Shown here: positions 25,506 through 37,528 of the stretch, piece by piece
Layout of the letters: the number at the start of each line of letters is the position of its first letter
How positions within the stretch are numbered: position 1 is the first letter of the stretch
DNA from: Strongylocentrotus purpuratus
Taxonomy: Eukaryota > Echinodermata > Echinoidea > Camarodonta > Strongylocentrotidae
Assembly: GCF_000002235.5 (NCBI RefSeq)
Contig: NW_022145601.1
Location: forward strand, 21,803,389 to 21,867,388
DNA: 64,000 nucleotides
Reading direction: 5' to 3'
Notes under the pieces: model-generated
Seen by the model: only the letters and a program-made list of their open reading frames with translations
The model's database searches: none
Told to the model about the DNA's origin: nothing
Translations under genes and position numbers: made by a program

Positions 25506-28500
25506 CCTGTCATAGTCAATGGCGACGTTAGCCGCGAAGCCACTGATGTTTGCCGTTTCGATCAGGATCGTGTTTTCCTCGTATTCGTATCGTGCCATCT
25601 GCATGCCGATCTTCCTACCACCGTTCACCAACATTACGTTCATGACCTGCAATCAGAAAATGAAAAAATGACGAATCGTTAAAAAATGATTTCAATAAAT
25701 AAATGACTGCTATCTTCTTTACAGTGTGTTACCCTTCAATCCTCAGGTACCCTTATTAAGTACATTTTAGTTATTGCTTTGTATTAACTTGAGCAATAAA
25801 TTTCTTTACTCTTCTCCAATTCATCGCATATATCATTTTACACTCTGTTTTTGTTATTTTGTTCTCTGTCTTTTTTCATAACTTTGACGTTTCTGCTATC
25901 CATTCTATATTTTAAAAATGATTTCATCGCTCATTATTTTGCAGTCAATCGTAATTTTGATATCTTAAATGTTTTATATGTTGTATGTGGGAGGGGGTCG
26001 TGTGTGTACATATATATATTATGTGTGTGTATATTTTGTTCTATTTTATCATATTATATTATATTATATTATATTTTATTTCATTATTTTATATTGTATA
26101 CTGTTATATTAAATTATATTATGTATTATAATACATTATATCATATTACATATATCGCAAACCGAATTGAAATAGAAATAAGCGTATTGTAATGACCAAC
26201 AGTAACGGATGCAGATGAGATCAATAAGATACTCCAGAATGATGAAAGTCCGTTGAGGCTCAATTTATCTTTTACAGCAGGTCTATTGTTTTTGGTCGTT
26301 TTGTGTCCCTTTAAAATTATGAAAGTAATTATTTCCAACTTCTGAACATAAATTTACATCCAATGTGTTATTTCACATAACATTTCGTCTTATAAAAGCT
26401 CTAGTAGAGCTGTTATCAGATAAGGCAGAAATAACCGTCTTAGAATTGTGATCTGTGACGTATATGATAAAATAGGTTTGACTTACGCTTTACATTCCTC
26501 CCATAAATGTGTTCTTACGAAACAGCATCTCTAATTATTGTCTATATAAGGCTTTCAAGTGCTACAATGAATCAGTGTATTCAACATATAAAAACGATTG
26601 GGTCACTGAACATGGTGTAAGGAGAATGACGTGAAAAACACGTCTTTTTTTGCATCTAACCTCATTCTGCTAAAAAGTACCACATATTTTGACTAGTTTG
26701 ACTAGTATAATACCACGGAGACTATATTCTCTCGGGCAAAGCAATCAAATCACAATTTGATTATGAGTGACGATCGCGTTTTGGGAGTGAAAGTAGTCTT
26801 TTCAACTCGTTTCCTGTATATAATCAACGGGTCGGGCGACAGAGCTTTATTACCATGTCACAATTTGGCATACCGCATTTATTTCATTCTTAGTTTGAAA
26901 AGGACATTTTTCTCTATAACTTATCTTTCCAACCATATAAGACTCGTTTGGATTGATCAATATTATCCCCCCCCCCCCCCGTTACTCCAGGAACGGAGGT
27001 ACCGCATTCACAATTCTGTGGAAGGGCACGTACCCCTGACACACCATGTTCTCGCGGTACATAGGAAACCTTGAAGAATCAAGAGGAAACCTAGCGTGAT
27101 AGATTAATGGATACTCGAGAGTAATAGCAGATCAGTGAACGGGTTTCAATTAAGATCTTTAAAAGTATATGCTTAATTTGGCATATAATTAATTATTCCC
27201 ACACTTTTGTTTGTTCTCTCTTACTTCTGTCCCTTTGTTTATAATGCACATGCTGTAATGTGCTATTTTTTTCTTCTAAAGTGCGCCTTGAGCATTATAA
27301 GTGGATTTCAAGTGGATGTCAATTAGTATTACTGAAGGATGTATGATGAATTACAGTTTCCATCCACTCGAATGTACAGTTAAGATTAATTATCAACGTC
27401 ACTGATTATTAATCGCTCATTTTTTAATTTTGTTTAAATTATTATATTTGGGGAAAGGTTGTCATGGACAAGGACAAATACCAACCGGACAACTACCCCC
27501 GGACAACTACCATCTAGGACAACGACCTCCCCCCCCCCGAACATCTTCCCCCGGACAACTACCCCCTAGGACAACGACCCCCGAACAACTACCCCCGGAC
27601 AACTACCCCCTAGGATAGTTCTCCGGGGGTAGTTGTCCTATAGAGGATCATTGTCGTAGGGGGTGGATGTCTGGGGGTAGTTGTCCTAGGGGGTAGTTGA
27701 TTGGGGGTGGTTATCTGGGGTTGAATGTCCAGCGATGTCCTAGAATCCCATTGGATAGGTCGGACTGTCGCTCACATGACCCGAGGTTTAAGTCCCGCCG
27801 CGACATTATTCTACAGTTACCTCTCTCTACACAGGTGTAACTAAATGGATACCGGTAGTAAGGAATTCCTTAAAGGCCGTGGGCACCGAAATCGGTGGCC
27901 TAGCAGAGCCTGGGTAATGTGGGAGGGCCTAGTGCACCTTGCGTTGTGGATTTGCGGTTTGAAAAATATCAGTTATGTTTTAGTAGTATTAGTATAAGTA
28001 TCATTGTTAACTGTTTTGTTATTACTATTGTTTTGTTACAATTATTATTCGTATCATTATTCTTATTCTTATTCTAATTAGTAATAGTATCAGTAATATT
28101 ATTTGCATTATATGCATTATTACTATCAATACTACTACTACTAGTACTACTACTACTACTACTGCTACTACTGCTACTACTACTTCTACTACTGCTGCTG
28201 CTACTACTACTACTAATGATAATATGCCTATATACTTACCATACTACTCTCCATCGCTTTTACGGCTCCCCTTCCCCCGTCAGTCAAGCACCTGGGATGG
28301 TCTCTCCCATAGTCGCCACGGGCTATGATGGCGGCGCCGACTATCACGCCGATTGCGACGACGATGGCGGCGATGACCAATGCGATAGAGTGAAATTTTG
28401 CCTGGTCGATTGAAGAATTAAAATTTATCGTGACGATCAAGAAAAATATACAAAAACACAAGCACAAATGACACTTTGCCGCTTTGTTCTTGGGGTTCCA

Positions 28501-29511
28501 AACATAAGCTTTTCATATAAATTTTGTTGCCTCCTTTTGCGCCTGTTTTCGTTAATATATTAAACATACTGTAAAGTTTATCAGAAGGAAAACAAATGTG
28601 AAATTCACCATAGATTTAAAAGGAAGATTTAAAAAAAATATTTTTAATTACGATGCCTGCTGTAATTTTGCGTAATTGTTTTACCTATTGTACACATTTT
28701 ATTTAAACACGAATATTGTCAAAAAGGAGGCAAATTGTGTTCAAATATATCTTAAATAAAATCAAGATAGAAGGTGGTGGTTGTTTTATGGTCACTCAAA
28801 CAGAAAATATATTCATCCTAAACCCTAAATGACCAAACTCTATATCACAGGGTGATTTCACAAATATAATTTTTTTTCTCAACAAAACTCGAAAAGAGCC
28901 CGTCAGCTATTTTGCGCAATAATCATAAATATCTGATTGTTGATATCTATCAAAAGCTTCGGTAACTAACCAAATTCTAAGACTTTTGAAAATATCATTG
29001 AAATGGACATATCTTTATGATATTATGCATACTATTTATCTTAATCATCTGTGAAAGTTAATTCAATTTAAAGAACACTTTTATACTGGCTTCAGTAAAG
29101 GGCGGTTATGCATGCACAAAGTGCCCCGCACGACATTCGTCTGCTGTTCGTTCATTTCATCCGAAAAAGAAGAATTAAAATCATGAACAATGCCTATTGG
29201 CAGCGATAATAGAAATCGTATTAATAAGAGAATTTCATCGTTTTGGACGAAATAAATGCATTAAATTCTTACGAGACACATAATTATTACGGAATCTAAA
29301 AAATTTACCTTGTTTGTCCTGTATGATAGATTCCGAATCGGAAAAAATAAAATAAATGAATACATGAATCAATTAAATTGCTTCGAATCCCCAAAATGGA
29401 GAAAAGTGGCCTGTAAAAGAGGAATCAGTGTTAGTGCAAGACAAACTGTTAAATGTACAAATATGAAATAGTATAAAATATTACCGATGATGAATCCATC
29501 GCCTTTTCCAT
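18280..29511 (-). CDS. BRICHOS type II membrane protein B, precursor of a CIFGFC peptide
   Basis: Five exons, all introns phase 0: 29511-29485, 28401-28240, 25646-25506, 19638-19522, 18507-18280; 224 residues. Exon 1 encodes MEKAMDSSS. Exon 2 encodes the membrane segment (around IALVIAAIVVAIGVIVGAAI). Exon 3 ends in VAIDYDR with the conserved Asp (107), exon 4 carries SLCLASALYGDMMDMADR (Cys 123), and exon 5 carries GLCAGDESHW (Cys 186). The site RKRR (202-205), a canonical furin motif, would release SVSGDIRICIFGFCFNISF, 19 residues with two Cys four residues apart. The gene spans 11.2 kb because its introns hold a 177-bp satellite, a three-copy tandem repeat, GC-rich hairpin DNA, a SINE and microsatellites. 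Coding exons are intact, with GT-AG borders throughout. Confidence 0.85.
18640..18985. repeat. three-copy tandem repeat, unit about 110 bp
   Basis: Units share TTGAAAGGTAATT (18684, 18794, 18901) followed by an A/T-rich stretch with GAAACTGATAAT and CTTAAACTTAA. In the last intron of BRICHOS gene B. Confidence 0.75.
21250..22320. repeat. 177-bp satellite array, about 6 units
   Basis: The anchor GACATTAATTTTGTGTCAAG recurs, with slight changes, near 21380, 21559, 21733, 21910, 22087 and 22264, a period of 174-180 bp. The middle units are nearly identical and the outer ones more diverged, as expected from unequal exchange. In the third intron of BRICHOS gene B. No open frame runs through it. 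Confidence 0.85.
22790..23100. repeat. local duplication and TTTCAAG heptamer array
   Basis: GAGAAGGGTTACCTTAAACA occurs at 22796 and 22938, each followed by a related stretch. TTTCAAG heptamers then run from about 23018 to 23085. Confidence 0.7.
23467..23932. repeat. GC-rich hairpin element with CCCCCGT motifs
   Basis: Blocks of CACGGGGGCGG and CGCCCCCGTG at the left, and GCCCCCGTGAGAAGGCTCAC at the right, can pair within and between ends around an AT-rich centre. Probably a decayed foldback element. Confidence 0.5.
24297..24684. mobile_element. TTAA-flanked MITE, family 2 (diverged copy)
   Basis: Starts AGATAAAGTTGGGTCTGGT and ends close to ACTCAACCTTCTCTTTAA. The interior (ATGCGATTGCATTGTGAAAG; GTACACAGAAAGCT) matches the better-preserved copy at 55.2 kb. 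Confidence 0.65.
24920..25500. repeat. long (CT)n microsatellite with a 103-bp tandem duplication
   Basis: CT tracts with two poly-C runs. A block starting TTTCTCTAACTTTCTCTCTT occurs at 25226 and 25329. The tract ends directly at the donor of BRICHOS gene B exon 3. Confidence 0.9.
26590..26890. repeat. interspersed repeat, partner of 30235-30530
   Basis: Shares, in inverse orientation with 30.2-30.5 kb, TGGGTCACTGAAC, GGAGAATGACGT, AAAGTACCACATATTTT and ACAGAGCTTTATTACCATGT. Lies in the second intron of BRICHOS gene B. Confidence 0.7.
27473..27748. mobile_element. GGACAACTACCCCC-type inverted-repeat element, copy 2
   Basis: Left half made of GGACAACTACCCCC units, right half of their reverse complement, ending GATGTCCTAGAATCCC. 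The two halves could fold into one long hairpin. The right end abuts a tRNA-derived SINE. Confidence 0.65.
27749..27965 (+). mobile_element. tRNA-derived SINE, 5' truncated
   Basis: TTGGATAGGTCGGACTGTCG resembles a tRNA D-arm/A-box region and GAGGTTTAAGTCCCGCC a B box with T stem. A tRNA-unrelated body with a GCACCGAAATCGGTGGCC hairpin follows. The tRNA 5' end is missing where the adjacent inverted-repeat element ends. Confidence 0.6.
28115..28215. repeat. (TAC)n-like microsatellite
   Basis: Degenerate CTA/CTG trinucleotides immediately after (on the coding strand) the donor of BRICHOS gene B exon 2. Confidence 0.9.
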
Positions 29512-30081
29512 TTGTTTCCTCCTAAACGTTGAAAAATAGTAGTTAGACAACAAATTGACGATGACAAAGTTCAACCAGGTTCTTTCAAACCGTAAAGGAA
29601 GTGAGAAAAAAAAGACGAGACTGCTAGTGAGTCGGAAGACAAATCAATCCTACACTGTTTTCTTTAATAGTTTGTGCGGGTATTTATGACGTGAAATTAC
29701 TTTGTGATAGCTATGATGACTTGACAACAGATACGAACGGGGTGTAGTTTCGCCTGAAGTCGAAACTATACACCACAAAAGGGCGTTGCTTATGAAGGTC
29801 CTTATAAGCCCTTATTCGTACAATTGATGTACGCCGAGTTGCCTGGAAACCAGTTTCACGTCGAGCGAAGCTCACAATACAATCGAAACCGGGCTGACCA
29901 GATTGAACGAAATAAACATAATTACGAAGATGCAAACCATCAAGAGATTCATAATAGATAGCGATACTGGTGAATTAATTATATTTTTAAAATCAGTTGT
30001 TATTTTCAGTTATTTTCATTATACAACTAAACAGCCATCGAATGGATGTACAGTTTTATGCAATTAGAACACAGGACAGCC

Positions 30082-30165
30082 ATACAACTCTGCAACTTTG
30101 AAACTATACAAAATACATCCGTCGAATGGATGTATAGTTGCAAAGTTGTATGGTTGTGCAGTTCA
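30082..30165. repeat. hairpin, about 40-bp arms
   Basis: CATACAACTCTGCAACTTTG (left) pairs with CAAAGTTGTATGG (right) and ACATCC with GGATGT, around a short loop. Confidence 0.6.
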
Positions 30166-30234
30166 ATATAAATGAGTCTTATATGGTTGGAAAGATAAAA
30201 TTATAGGGAAAATGACTTTCTCACACTAAAAATT

Positions 30235-30530
30235 AAAAGAAGGCGGTATTCCAAATTGTGACATGGTAATAAAGCTCTGTCACCCGATCCGTTGATTTAA
30301 AATAAAACGCGATAGTAAATCATAGTGAAATTGTATTAAGTGTTTGCTTTACCCGAAAGAACATTTGTCGTATTATGCTAGTCAAACTAGGCAAAATATG
30401 TGGTACTTTTAGCAGAACTAAGATGGATGTAAAAAAAAAAAAAAAAGTGTTTTTTAACGTCATTCTCCATAGATCTTTTGTTGTTTGTAATAAAACAAGG
30501 ACTGTTCAGTGACCCAAACGTTCTGATAAG
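30235..30530. repeat. interspersed repeat, inverse partner of 26590-26890
   Basis: Reverse-complement copy of the 26.6-26.9 kb repeat. With it, the pair brackets the first two exons of BRICHOS gene B. Confidence 0.7.
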
Positions 30531-33278
30531 ATAGCCTGTAAGGCGCGTCGTACACACTTGCAACTTAACATGCGCTCGCAGGTGCTGCGATGGATGTAGA
30601 TGTAGTTTGCATATTTGTATTGCTGGATGGTTGCATCTGCGTTCTGATTGGTTAAACCTCTACATCCATTCGATGCGTACTATCTGTACGAATAACGGCC
30701 AGTAGGGCCCGCCATAGTCGCCACGTGACAGAAATTGATAAATACTCTCTAACTTCAGTCATGTACTAGAATTTCACTCTCGTTGACGTAATTTTGAAGA
30801 TAGACCAAAAAGTACTTTCGGGTATTGCTTATTATTAAGGAAATGCTATAGCACGCAGGAGAGGGGTGTGGCTCAGCCAATGCGAACACTCCCACCTTAT
30901 TTGGGGTTTTTTTCTTCTAACGAATGGTTCTGCGATACATGGGGACCTGAATGCTTGGGTACTCAGTTGCTCGCTTTGAGAGTCGTGTCCGCAGAAAAAT
31001 ATAATCCTACATAGCACGATCAGTATTTATTCAGTATTATTTTTTGGCTTTATAAATATTGAGGCAAGGCAATAAATACTCAACTCTTAAATCTGTGTGA
31101 CCTCTTTCTAAGCTGCTAATGACGTAAAAGATATAAGCCAAGGTCCGGAAATCTCGTGGGGGAAAAATGACGCTGCCGGGGTTGTATTGAAGCGTTTTGT
31201 AATTGATAATAATCATTACTTCGAATGTTTAAAAGCATAGAATTTTGATAACCTTGTCCAATCAAGGTTGCACGTTTGCAATAATAAATATATATATATA
31301 TATATATATTTAATCAATGAATATCTACTTTAAAAAACAAAAATTATGATGTATAGCACCTCAAAAGAGGATTTGACGGGAGACATTTGTGTCGGTGATC
31401 CTCTGTTCGAAGTCTCCTGTAATGAATATTTCCTGGTGTCCATGACGACAACAAACTTACATGGAAAAAACATGTTTATTTTATATGTAAAACAACCTCA
31501 CGCAACATCTGTGTGATTAATACACCTAAATGTTACTTTCCTTCTTTCACCCTTCTTATGCTTTACCCAAGTTTCATTTCACCTGATCTAAACTATGGTA
31601 TCCTTTTAGGGGTAACACTCATCAGTCGCTGTTATACAAAATATTATTGTTCCGCTACAATAGCACGCTCTACCTTAAGTTCTTGATCAGAAATTTCGTA
31701 GAAAGGAAACTGCTCGTAACTAGCCCACCCGGCGGTTCAATAAATTTATTTTTACTATTAATGAGAACTATTATGGACCAAAATACTGTTGCTTTCACCA
31801 GTCCGAAATTTGGAATAAAATTTTGATACCATTATAAATGCACCAACCATCCCTTATTTATAATAAGAAAAATCAAAGGGTTCATTTCATCACCATACAA
31901 AGCCTAATTCCATCTCTTTACTTATACCCCCAGCTGATATTAATTGTCATCAGTGGTGTACGCAGGGTTTTTTTCAAGGGGGGGGGGTTAGAATTTGAAA
32001 ATCGCGCCGAAAATTTCGCAACGCCTCAGCCGGCCACTGAATAAGCGAAGGGGGGGGGGGGTAAGAGCCCCGAAAATTGGAAAATTAGGCTGACTGATAT
32101 TTCGTATTTCGATTGTCTGATGTTGAGTCATGCATGCGGAGATTCAAATGAAAATGGTACCTAAATATACTAGGATTATAACTCTATCATGACATATCAT
32201 GGAACCCATGATTAAATATTCATACTTCAAACAATACAAGTTTTAAAAAGTGGGACATTTTTTCTGACACACTCTGTAATGCCTAATTCGTGTTTTGGTG
32301 GGGTTTTTTTTTTTTGAAGGGGGGGTTGTTTTCTTTGTTTATGTTTTTTGTTCTTTGGGGTTAGCTATTATAAGAAGAAAAAAATCATGCTATTTGTGTA
32401 CGATAGTGGATTCAGTGGAAAGAATTAAAATCACAATACTTTGACGGTTAAGCAATATTGAAATTTGCACTGTTGGCCTAAATATGTAATATAATAAATA
32501 CCCTGGACAAAATGTCGATAATCAGAGTATATCGATGAGCATTAACCAAACTCCATCTATCGCTACGTTTTAAAAATAAGTGATCATTTTCGGTATTTGA
32601 ATTTTAAATATATCTTTAGAAAAAGACATTAGAATTTCATCGATTATTTTATTGTGATTATTAAGACACTTTAAAATGATTTATGAAAATAATGTTCATA
32701 TTACGTTTTTTCATGGGAACCTACAAAAACAAGCTATGCTTTCCAGTAGGTTCCTGTTTCATTTCATAATTTTGATCTTACTTTGTCAACTATGTTTTTT
32801 ATTGTGCAAACAATTGTTATATGAAATGAAATAAAATCAGTCAATCAATCAATCAATTATACAGCCATGAAGCCATAAACATAGAAAACAAACTGCTGTT
32901 TGGAAATCGTTCCTTTTTGCTAATTTTCCTCCAACCGCATAGCATTATTTGTTTCAAAACATAATGCACAACCATCACAATTTATTCTCTTTATTTTGTA
33001 TGTGCAACACATACATTTTAATTTCAACTCACAGCAACCAACAGCAAATTAGGAATGAAAGCTATACAATGTCTTGTATGATTTGCGAAAAAATGCAAAT
33101 ATTTAAACAAAAAAGTCGTATTTGTAAATGTAAATGAGTTTGACCGATGCTGAGCACAGAGAGCCCTGTGTTGTCACTGCGAGAATAACATATCCCATCA
33201 TCTGTACTATCAGAAGAATAGGAATCCATTTCTGTTCATTCTCTAATTAAATAAATATGTCGAATATATTTATGTAAT

Positions 33279-33803
33279 AAGGCCTAAAATAAAAAACTTG
33301 TTTGCGACCGACCCATAAATCTGAAAATCTACGGTCGGCATTTTAAAAAAGTTTTTTGTTTTTTATAACCGTTTTTTTATTTTATTTTTTATATTAATAA
33401 ATTTAAAAAATATGTATTTTGTTTGTTTTATGGAATATGAATGCATAAAATCAAATTATTCCCAAATTCTCACTCGTCTTCTGCCCTAGTTTCAAAATCC
33501 TACTAGCGTAAACATGCAAGTAGACCCCGGCCTCGCGTACGTGTTTATACCATGCACTGCACCAACTAGAAACCCTGGCTAGAAACCAGGGAGATTTGGG
33601 CTACGGTCGCTGTTTAGAGTTTTCTACGGAAAGGCTCACAACACTTTTGAAATTTTGAAGGCACTAAAAAACATTACAAACAGAAAAACATCGGCCCACA
33701 AGAGGGCGAAAAAACAAAGTTTAACAAAAAAAAACTTTCCGACCGACCGACCCATGTTTTAGCACCCAAAGGGCAATACAACAAGTTTTTATTTTAGGCC
33801 TAA
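33279..33803. mobile_element. MITE with AGGCCTAAAATAAAAA termini
   Basis: AGGCCTAAAATAAAAAACTT at the left pairs with AAGTTTTTATTTTAGGCCT at the right; 525 bp. Inner GACCGACCC motifs also recur near both ends. No coding capacity. Confidence 0.7.
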
Positions 33804-33910
33804 TACACATTTCTATATATATATCATAAGTCTACAAGTTAACAGTTCAACCGTGTTGTGATATGTCAGGCATGCGCTACAAGAGATATCATCTGCTGTA
33901 TCAAGCAAGC

Positions 33911-34495
33911 TCAAAGGGATAGTTGAGTTTTGTTGCAGAGGGCGCTTCACAAAATAATTTTTGTGTGAGATAATGAAAATGTGAGTGTCAAATTTGAAAG
34001 ATTATACAATTTAAATGACAAAATCATCTATGTTTGATCAAAATTGGTTCAGAGACGGCTGAAATATCCATAAATATAACTATTTCTAATTATGTGTGCT
34101 ACCACAAAATATTAGATAATTTGAACCAGCCGTTTAAAAAAACGATAAAAACGATAAAGTGCCTTTCACGTTTTATTCCAGCCAATGCCGATGTTGGCTT
34201 TTTGTTGGCTTTTTCGTGTTGGTTATAATACCCACAACCAGTCGGCCAGTGCATCTTTATTATTAATTAATCAACGGTCAGCGTATTTTTTTGAAAGTGG
34301 AGCTGAATTGATATGATCGTTTTGGTTAAATTTCACATATTTTGGGGTCTAAAATTAGCTACATAAGTCCTAAAAGAGCACTAGAAATGTCATAAATAAT
34401 TAAAATAAGAGCAAAAACCATGCACTCTGAAAGCATTTGCGGTCTGAAACAATAACTCCCCTATCCCTTTAAACAAGAACTCAACTATCCCTTTA
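33911..34495. mobile_element. MITE with AAAGGGATAGTTGAGTT termini
   Basis: AAAGGGATAGTTGAGTT at the left and AACTCAACTATCCCTTT at the right are a perfect inverted pair 585 bp apart. A second partial terminus, CTATCCCTTTAAACAAG, precedes the right end. Confidence 0.65.
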
Positions 34496-35449
34496 AATAT
34501 TTAAATTTTCATTTGTTTTAATCTACATGATACATACGTATATATTCCATATATTTCACACAGAAAAATACCGACCCATCTTGAATAAACCAAATTTTAG
34601 AAATCTATTTTTTTTCATTTACGTCGGTGACAGACTGGTGACAGATAGGCTACGAATAATCCGGATAACTAAAATCCGGATTTTGGGCCTCTGTGTAACA
34701 CTGCCTATAGATATATATATAAACAAATCCCACTCAAATTGCATTTGTTCTAATATACATGATACATACGTATATATTACATATACATTTTGATATATAG
34801 ATATATATAATCAAATCCCACTCAAAACATTAAATAAACTGCTGAAGGCAGGAGAAGAGCTGTCGTCATTTTCACTAACACCTATGAACAACAAATTTGA
34901 AATAAATTATTTTTAAAAGACTGAAATAGTATGTACATGTATTATATATGATTAACAAATATTTTGACACAAGTGTAGCTAATCGGTTTACCTAGGTAGA
35001 TACATGTAATCCAGTAATTCAAGTCTAACTTCTGCATTCTCACAATTGTACGAGACTGCATCCAGATTGCGCACGTTATGACATTTGACAAGAACAATGT
35101 TTCTTTTTTTTCTTTGTTTGGTTGGTTGGTTCTTCGTTTAGATGGCGCTCTTCAATCTCAAAGATTATTTGCGCCAGTCAATTTCGTGTATAGCTTTGGC
35201 GTGGGCTTCGGAAATCAAGCCCACGAGCGACTTTCCTTGGTGAAATGAAATTAATAGTGATATGGTTTTATAAAAAAATAAAAAAAAAAAATATATAAAA
35301 AAAAGCTGCAATATTAAAATTGCATAAAATGCACATAAAAGGCGAGATGGGAGTTAGTTGCAATTGTTCATGGAAAACCGCAAATACTTCATTTTATATA
35401 TTATTACAGGATCGACATAAGTTAAGGGGATCCCTGATAGCTTTAAAAG

Positions 35450-36000
35450 CTATCTAAAACGATTAGTATCGTATATGTAACCCAATAATTCACGAGTAAA
35501 AATTGGGTTAGACATCAATAATTGTTTCAGATTGGGGTTGTTCAATTTAATCCTTTCTTTTAAGAGACGTCTATCTTTGTCGTATTTTGTACAATAGAAA
35601 ATAAAATGTTTAATTGTTTCATCTTCTTGACAAACTTCACAAAGACCAGTATCGTGTTGGTTAATTTGAAAAAGGTAATAATTTAAACTACAGTTACCTA
35701 CTCTTAGTTGTTGTATCAAGCATTCTTCTCTGCGAGATAGGCCTTGTCTATGTATGGGCTTTGAAACGTCGCTATGCAAAGCATATAAAAATCTACCGTG
35801 TTCTGCATTGTCCCATTCTGCTTGCCATAATTTGTTATAATGGATCAAACGAGATTTAAAAGTCGTAGATAGAGGGCGCAAGTAGCTATACGTAGTGCAG
35901 TAGGGCTTCAAGTCTCTTTTTATAATTTGTGTATTTTCTTCTTTTCATTTCAGTTGTGACCATGTTCCTGCATTCTTTAAAAAAAATTATAATCAATTGG
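35450..36000 (-). pseudogene. 5'-truncated LINE remnant, 3' coding end
   Basis: An open stretch of about 150 residues, with the order LSRREECLIQQLRVGNCSLN, then CEVCQEDETIKHFIFYC, matches the C-terminal zinc-knuckle region that follows reverse transcriptase (and often RNase H) in I/R1/Loa-like non-LTR retrotransposons. Everything upstream, including endonuclease and reverse transcriptase, is absent, as usual for 5' truncation. The clade is uncertain. It is a different family from the LINE at 44-48 kb. Confidence 0.6.
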
Positions 36001-36071
36001 ATTATTGAGGTATTTTCTGTACAATATTCATTTTTCTTAATTTTCTTAATTTTCTTAATTACATCCATGTC

Positions 36072-36324
36072 AATCCACGGACAACTGCCCCCTAGGATTG
36101 TTATACGGGAGGCAGTTGTCCTAGAGGATGGTTGTCGTAGGGGGTGGTTGTCCTAGGGGGTAGTTGCCTGGGGGTAGTTGTCCGGGGTAGTTGTCCCGGG
36201 GTTAGTCGTCATAGAGGGTGGTTGCCCTAGGGGGTAGCTGCCCTAGGTTGTAGTTGTCCTAGGGGTAGTTGACTGGGGGTGGTTATCCGGGGGTGGATGT
36301 CCTGAGGGTAGGTTCCCTAGAACC
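36072..36324. mobile_element. GGACAACTACCCCC-type element, copy 3
   Basis: One GGACAACTGCCCCC unit at the left, then about twelve reverse-orientation units (GGGGGTAGTTGTCC type), ending AGGTTCCCTAGAACC. The terminal GGTTCTAGG agrees with the 0.1-1.9 kb copy. Confidence 0.6.
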
Positions 36325-37453
36325 GTATATTTTGTAAAACAGCATCTGAGGAACTAATACTTCCACAAGCTCTGCTTTTAGCTAGTTCCTCTTTTCTAGT
36401 CCTATTTCTATTATATTTGTCGTTTCATTGTATAATCGTCGTAATATACTTATTCATTGTAGTATGTTTTGCATGAAAAATATAATCATATGAATTTGAA
36501 TAATGGGAGCCCGATGACTGCGCACCTATTATTTGAGTGGGCTTGACAATTACGAGTAATTTCTATTGTATTACCTTAATGTCTAATCTGATGCCCTTCC
36601 TTATGTTCTAAGGCGTAAGTGTGTCTAAAGGGTTATCAAATTTCGAGCTAAAACAACGGAATTTTCATATGAAATGATGGCCGTGTCATACATTGCAAAA
36701 ACAAAGGTTCCGTAGGCCAAGCGCTCCTTCATTGTGTACGCAGGCTGGGATTTTCGACATGTGAATAACAGAAATGTTAAAAGGCGAAACTATGAATCCT
36801 GTTTTTTACATGAATAAGGGCGTTTACAGATACAATCTGCGCATGGGCAGATAAAGGTCATTTGTACCAAAATGGTAAAAGCCATGTAGAGATGAATACT
36901 GGATATGCGCTCATGAAAGTTATGGAACATTATTCATTTATGCACCAACAGTACATTCTATGATACGCAGGTGGAAGTATTCTTTTCAAGAGGTCAAACA
37001 AAAGGTATTTATGAAGCACATCTAGGAATTTGACAGTTATTATTCTAAGATGCTCAAAGTGGAACTTCTCCATGTGTAAAAGATCTGTGGATATTTGGGG
37101 TCATTTGTACCATGTGCTATCTGTAAACTCCCTTATACGTATCGCTATAACCATGATAACAGAGACGACAATTTTGTATTATAATTTCACGTTTTGTTTG
37201 ATCAAATTCACGCAGTTTTGCGCACATCGTTCAGATTCACTCTTTCCGGCATAAAGTACATAGGCTTAAACAAATCAATAAATCGTACATTTTCATTTTG
37301 AATCATTCAACAAAAAAATCTGATCCATTTTGCCAAGAGTGCTGTAACAAACATCAATATCACAATAAAGTAAACAATATTTGTATCAAACATAACACGC
37401 TTTCACTTTAGGATGGTCAAATCTGACTGACATGAGTGCTATACAAGAATCCG

Positions 37454-37460
37454 TTATTAC

Positions 37461-37526
<66 letters not shown>
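37454..37526. repeat. (TTA)n microsatellite
   Basis: About 70 bp of TTA trinucleotides. Confidence 0.95.

Positions 37527-37528
<2 letters not shown>

Noticed and set aside
30705-30735. CCATAGTCGCCACG, matching part of BRICHOS exon 2
   Set aside because: Only about 13 bases match; no membrane-segment coding surrounds it, so there is no fourth BRICHOS copy. Searches by eye for all five exons gave exactly three sets.
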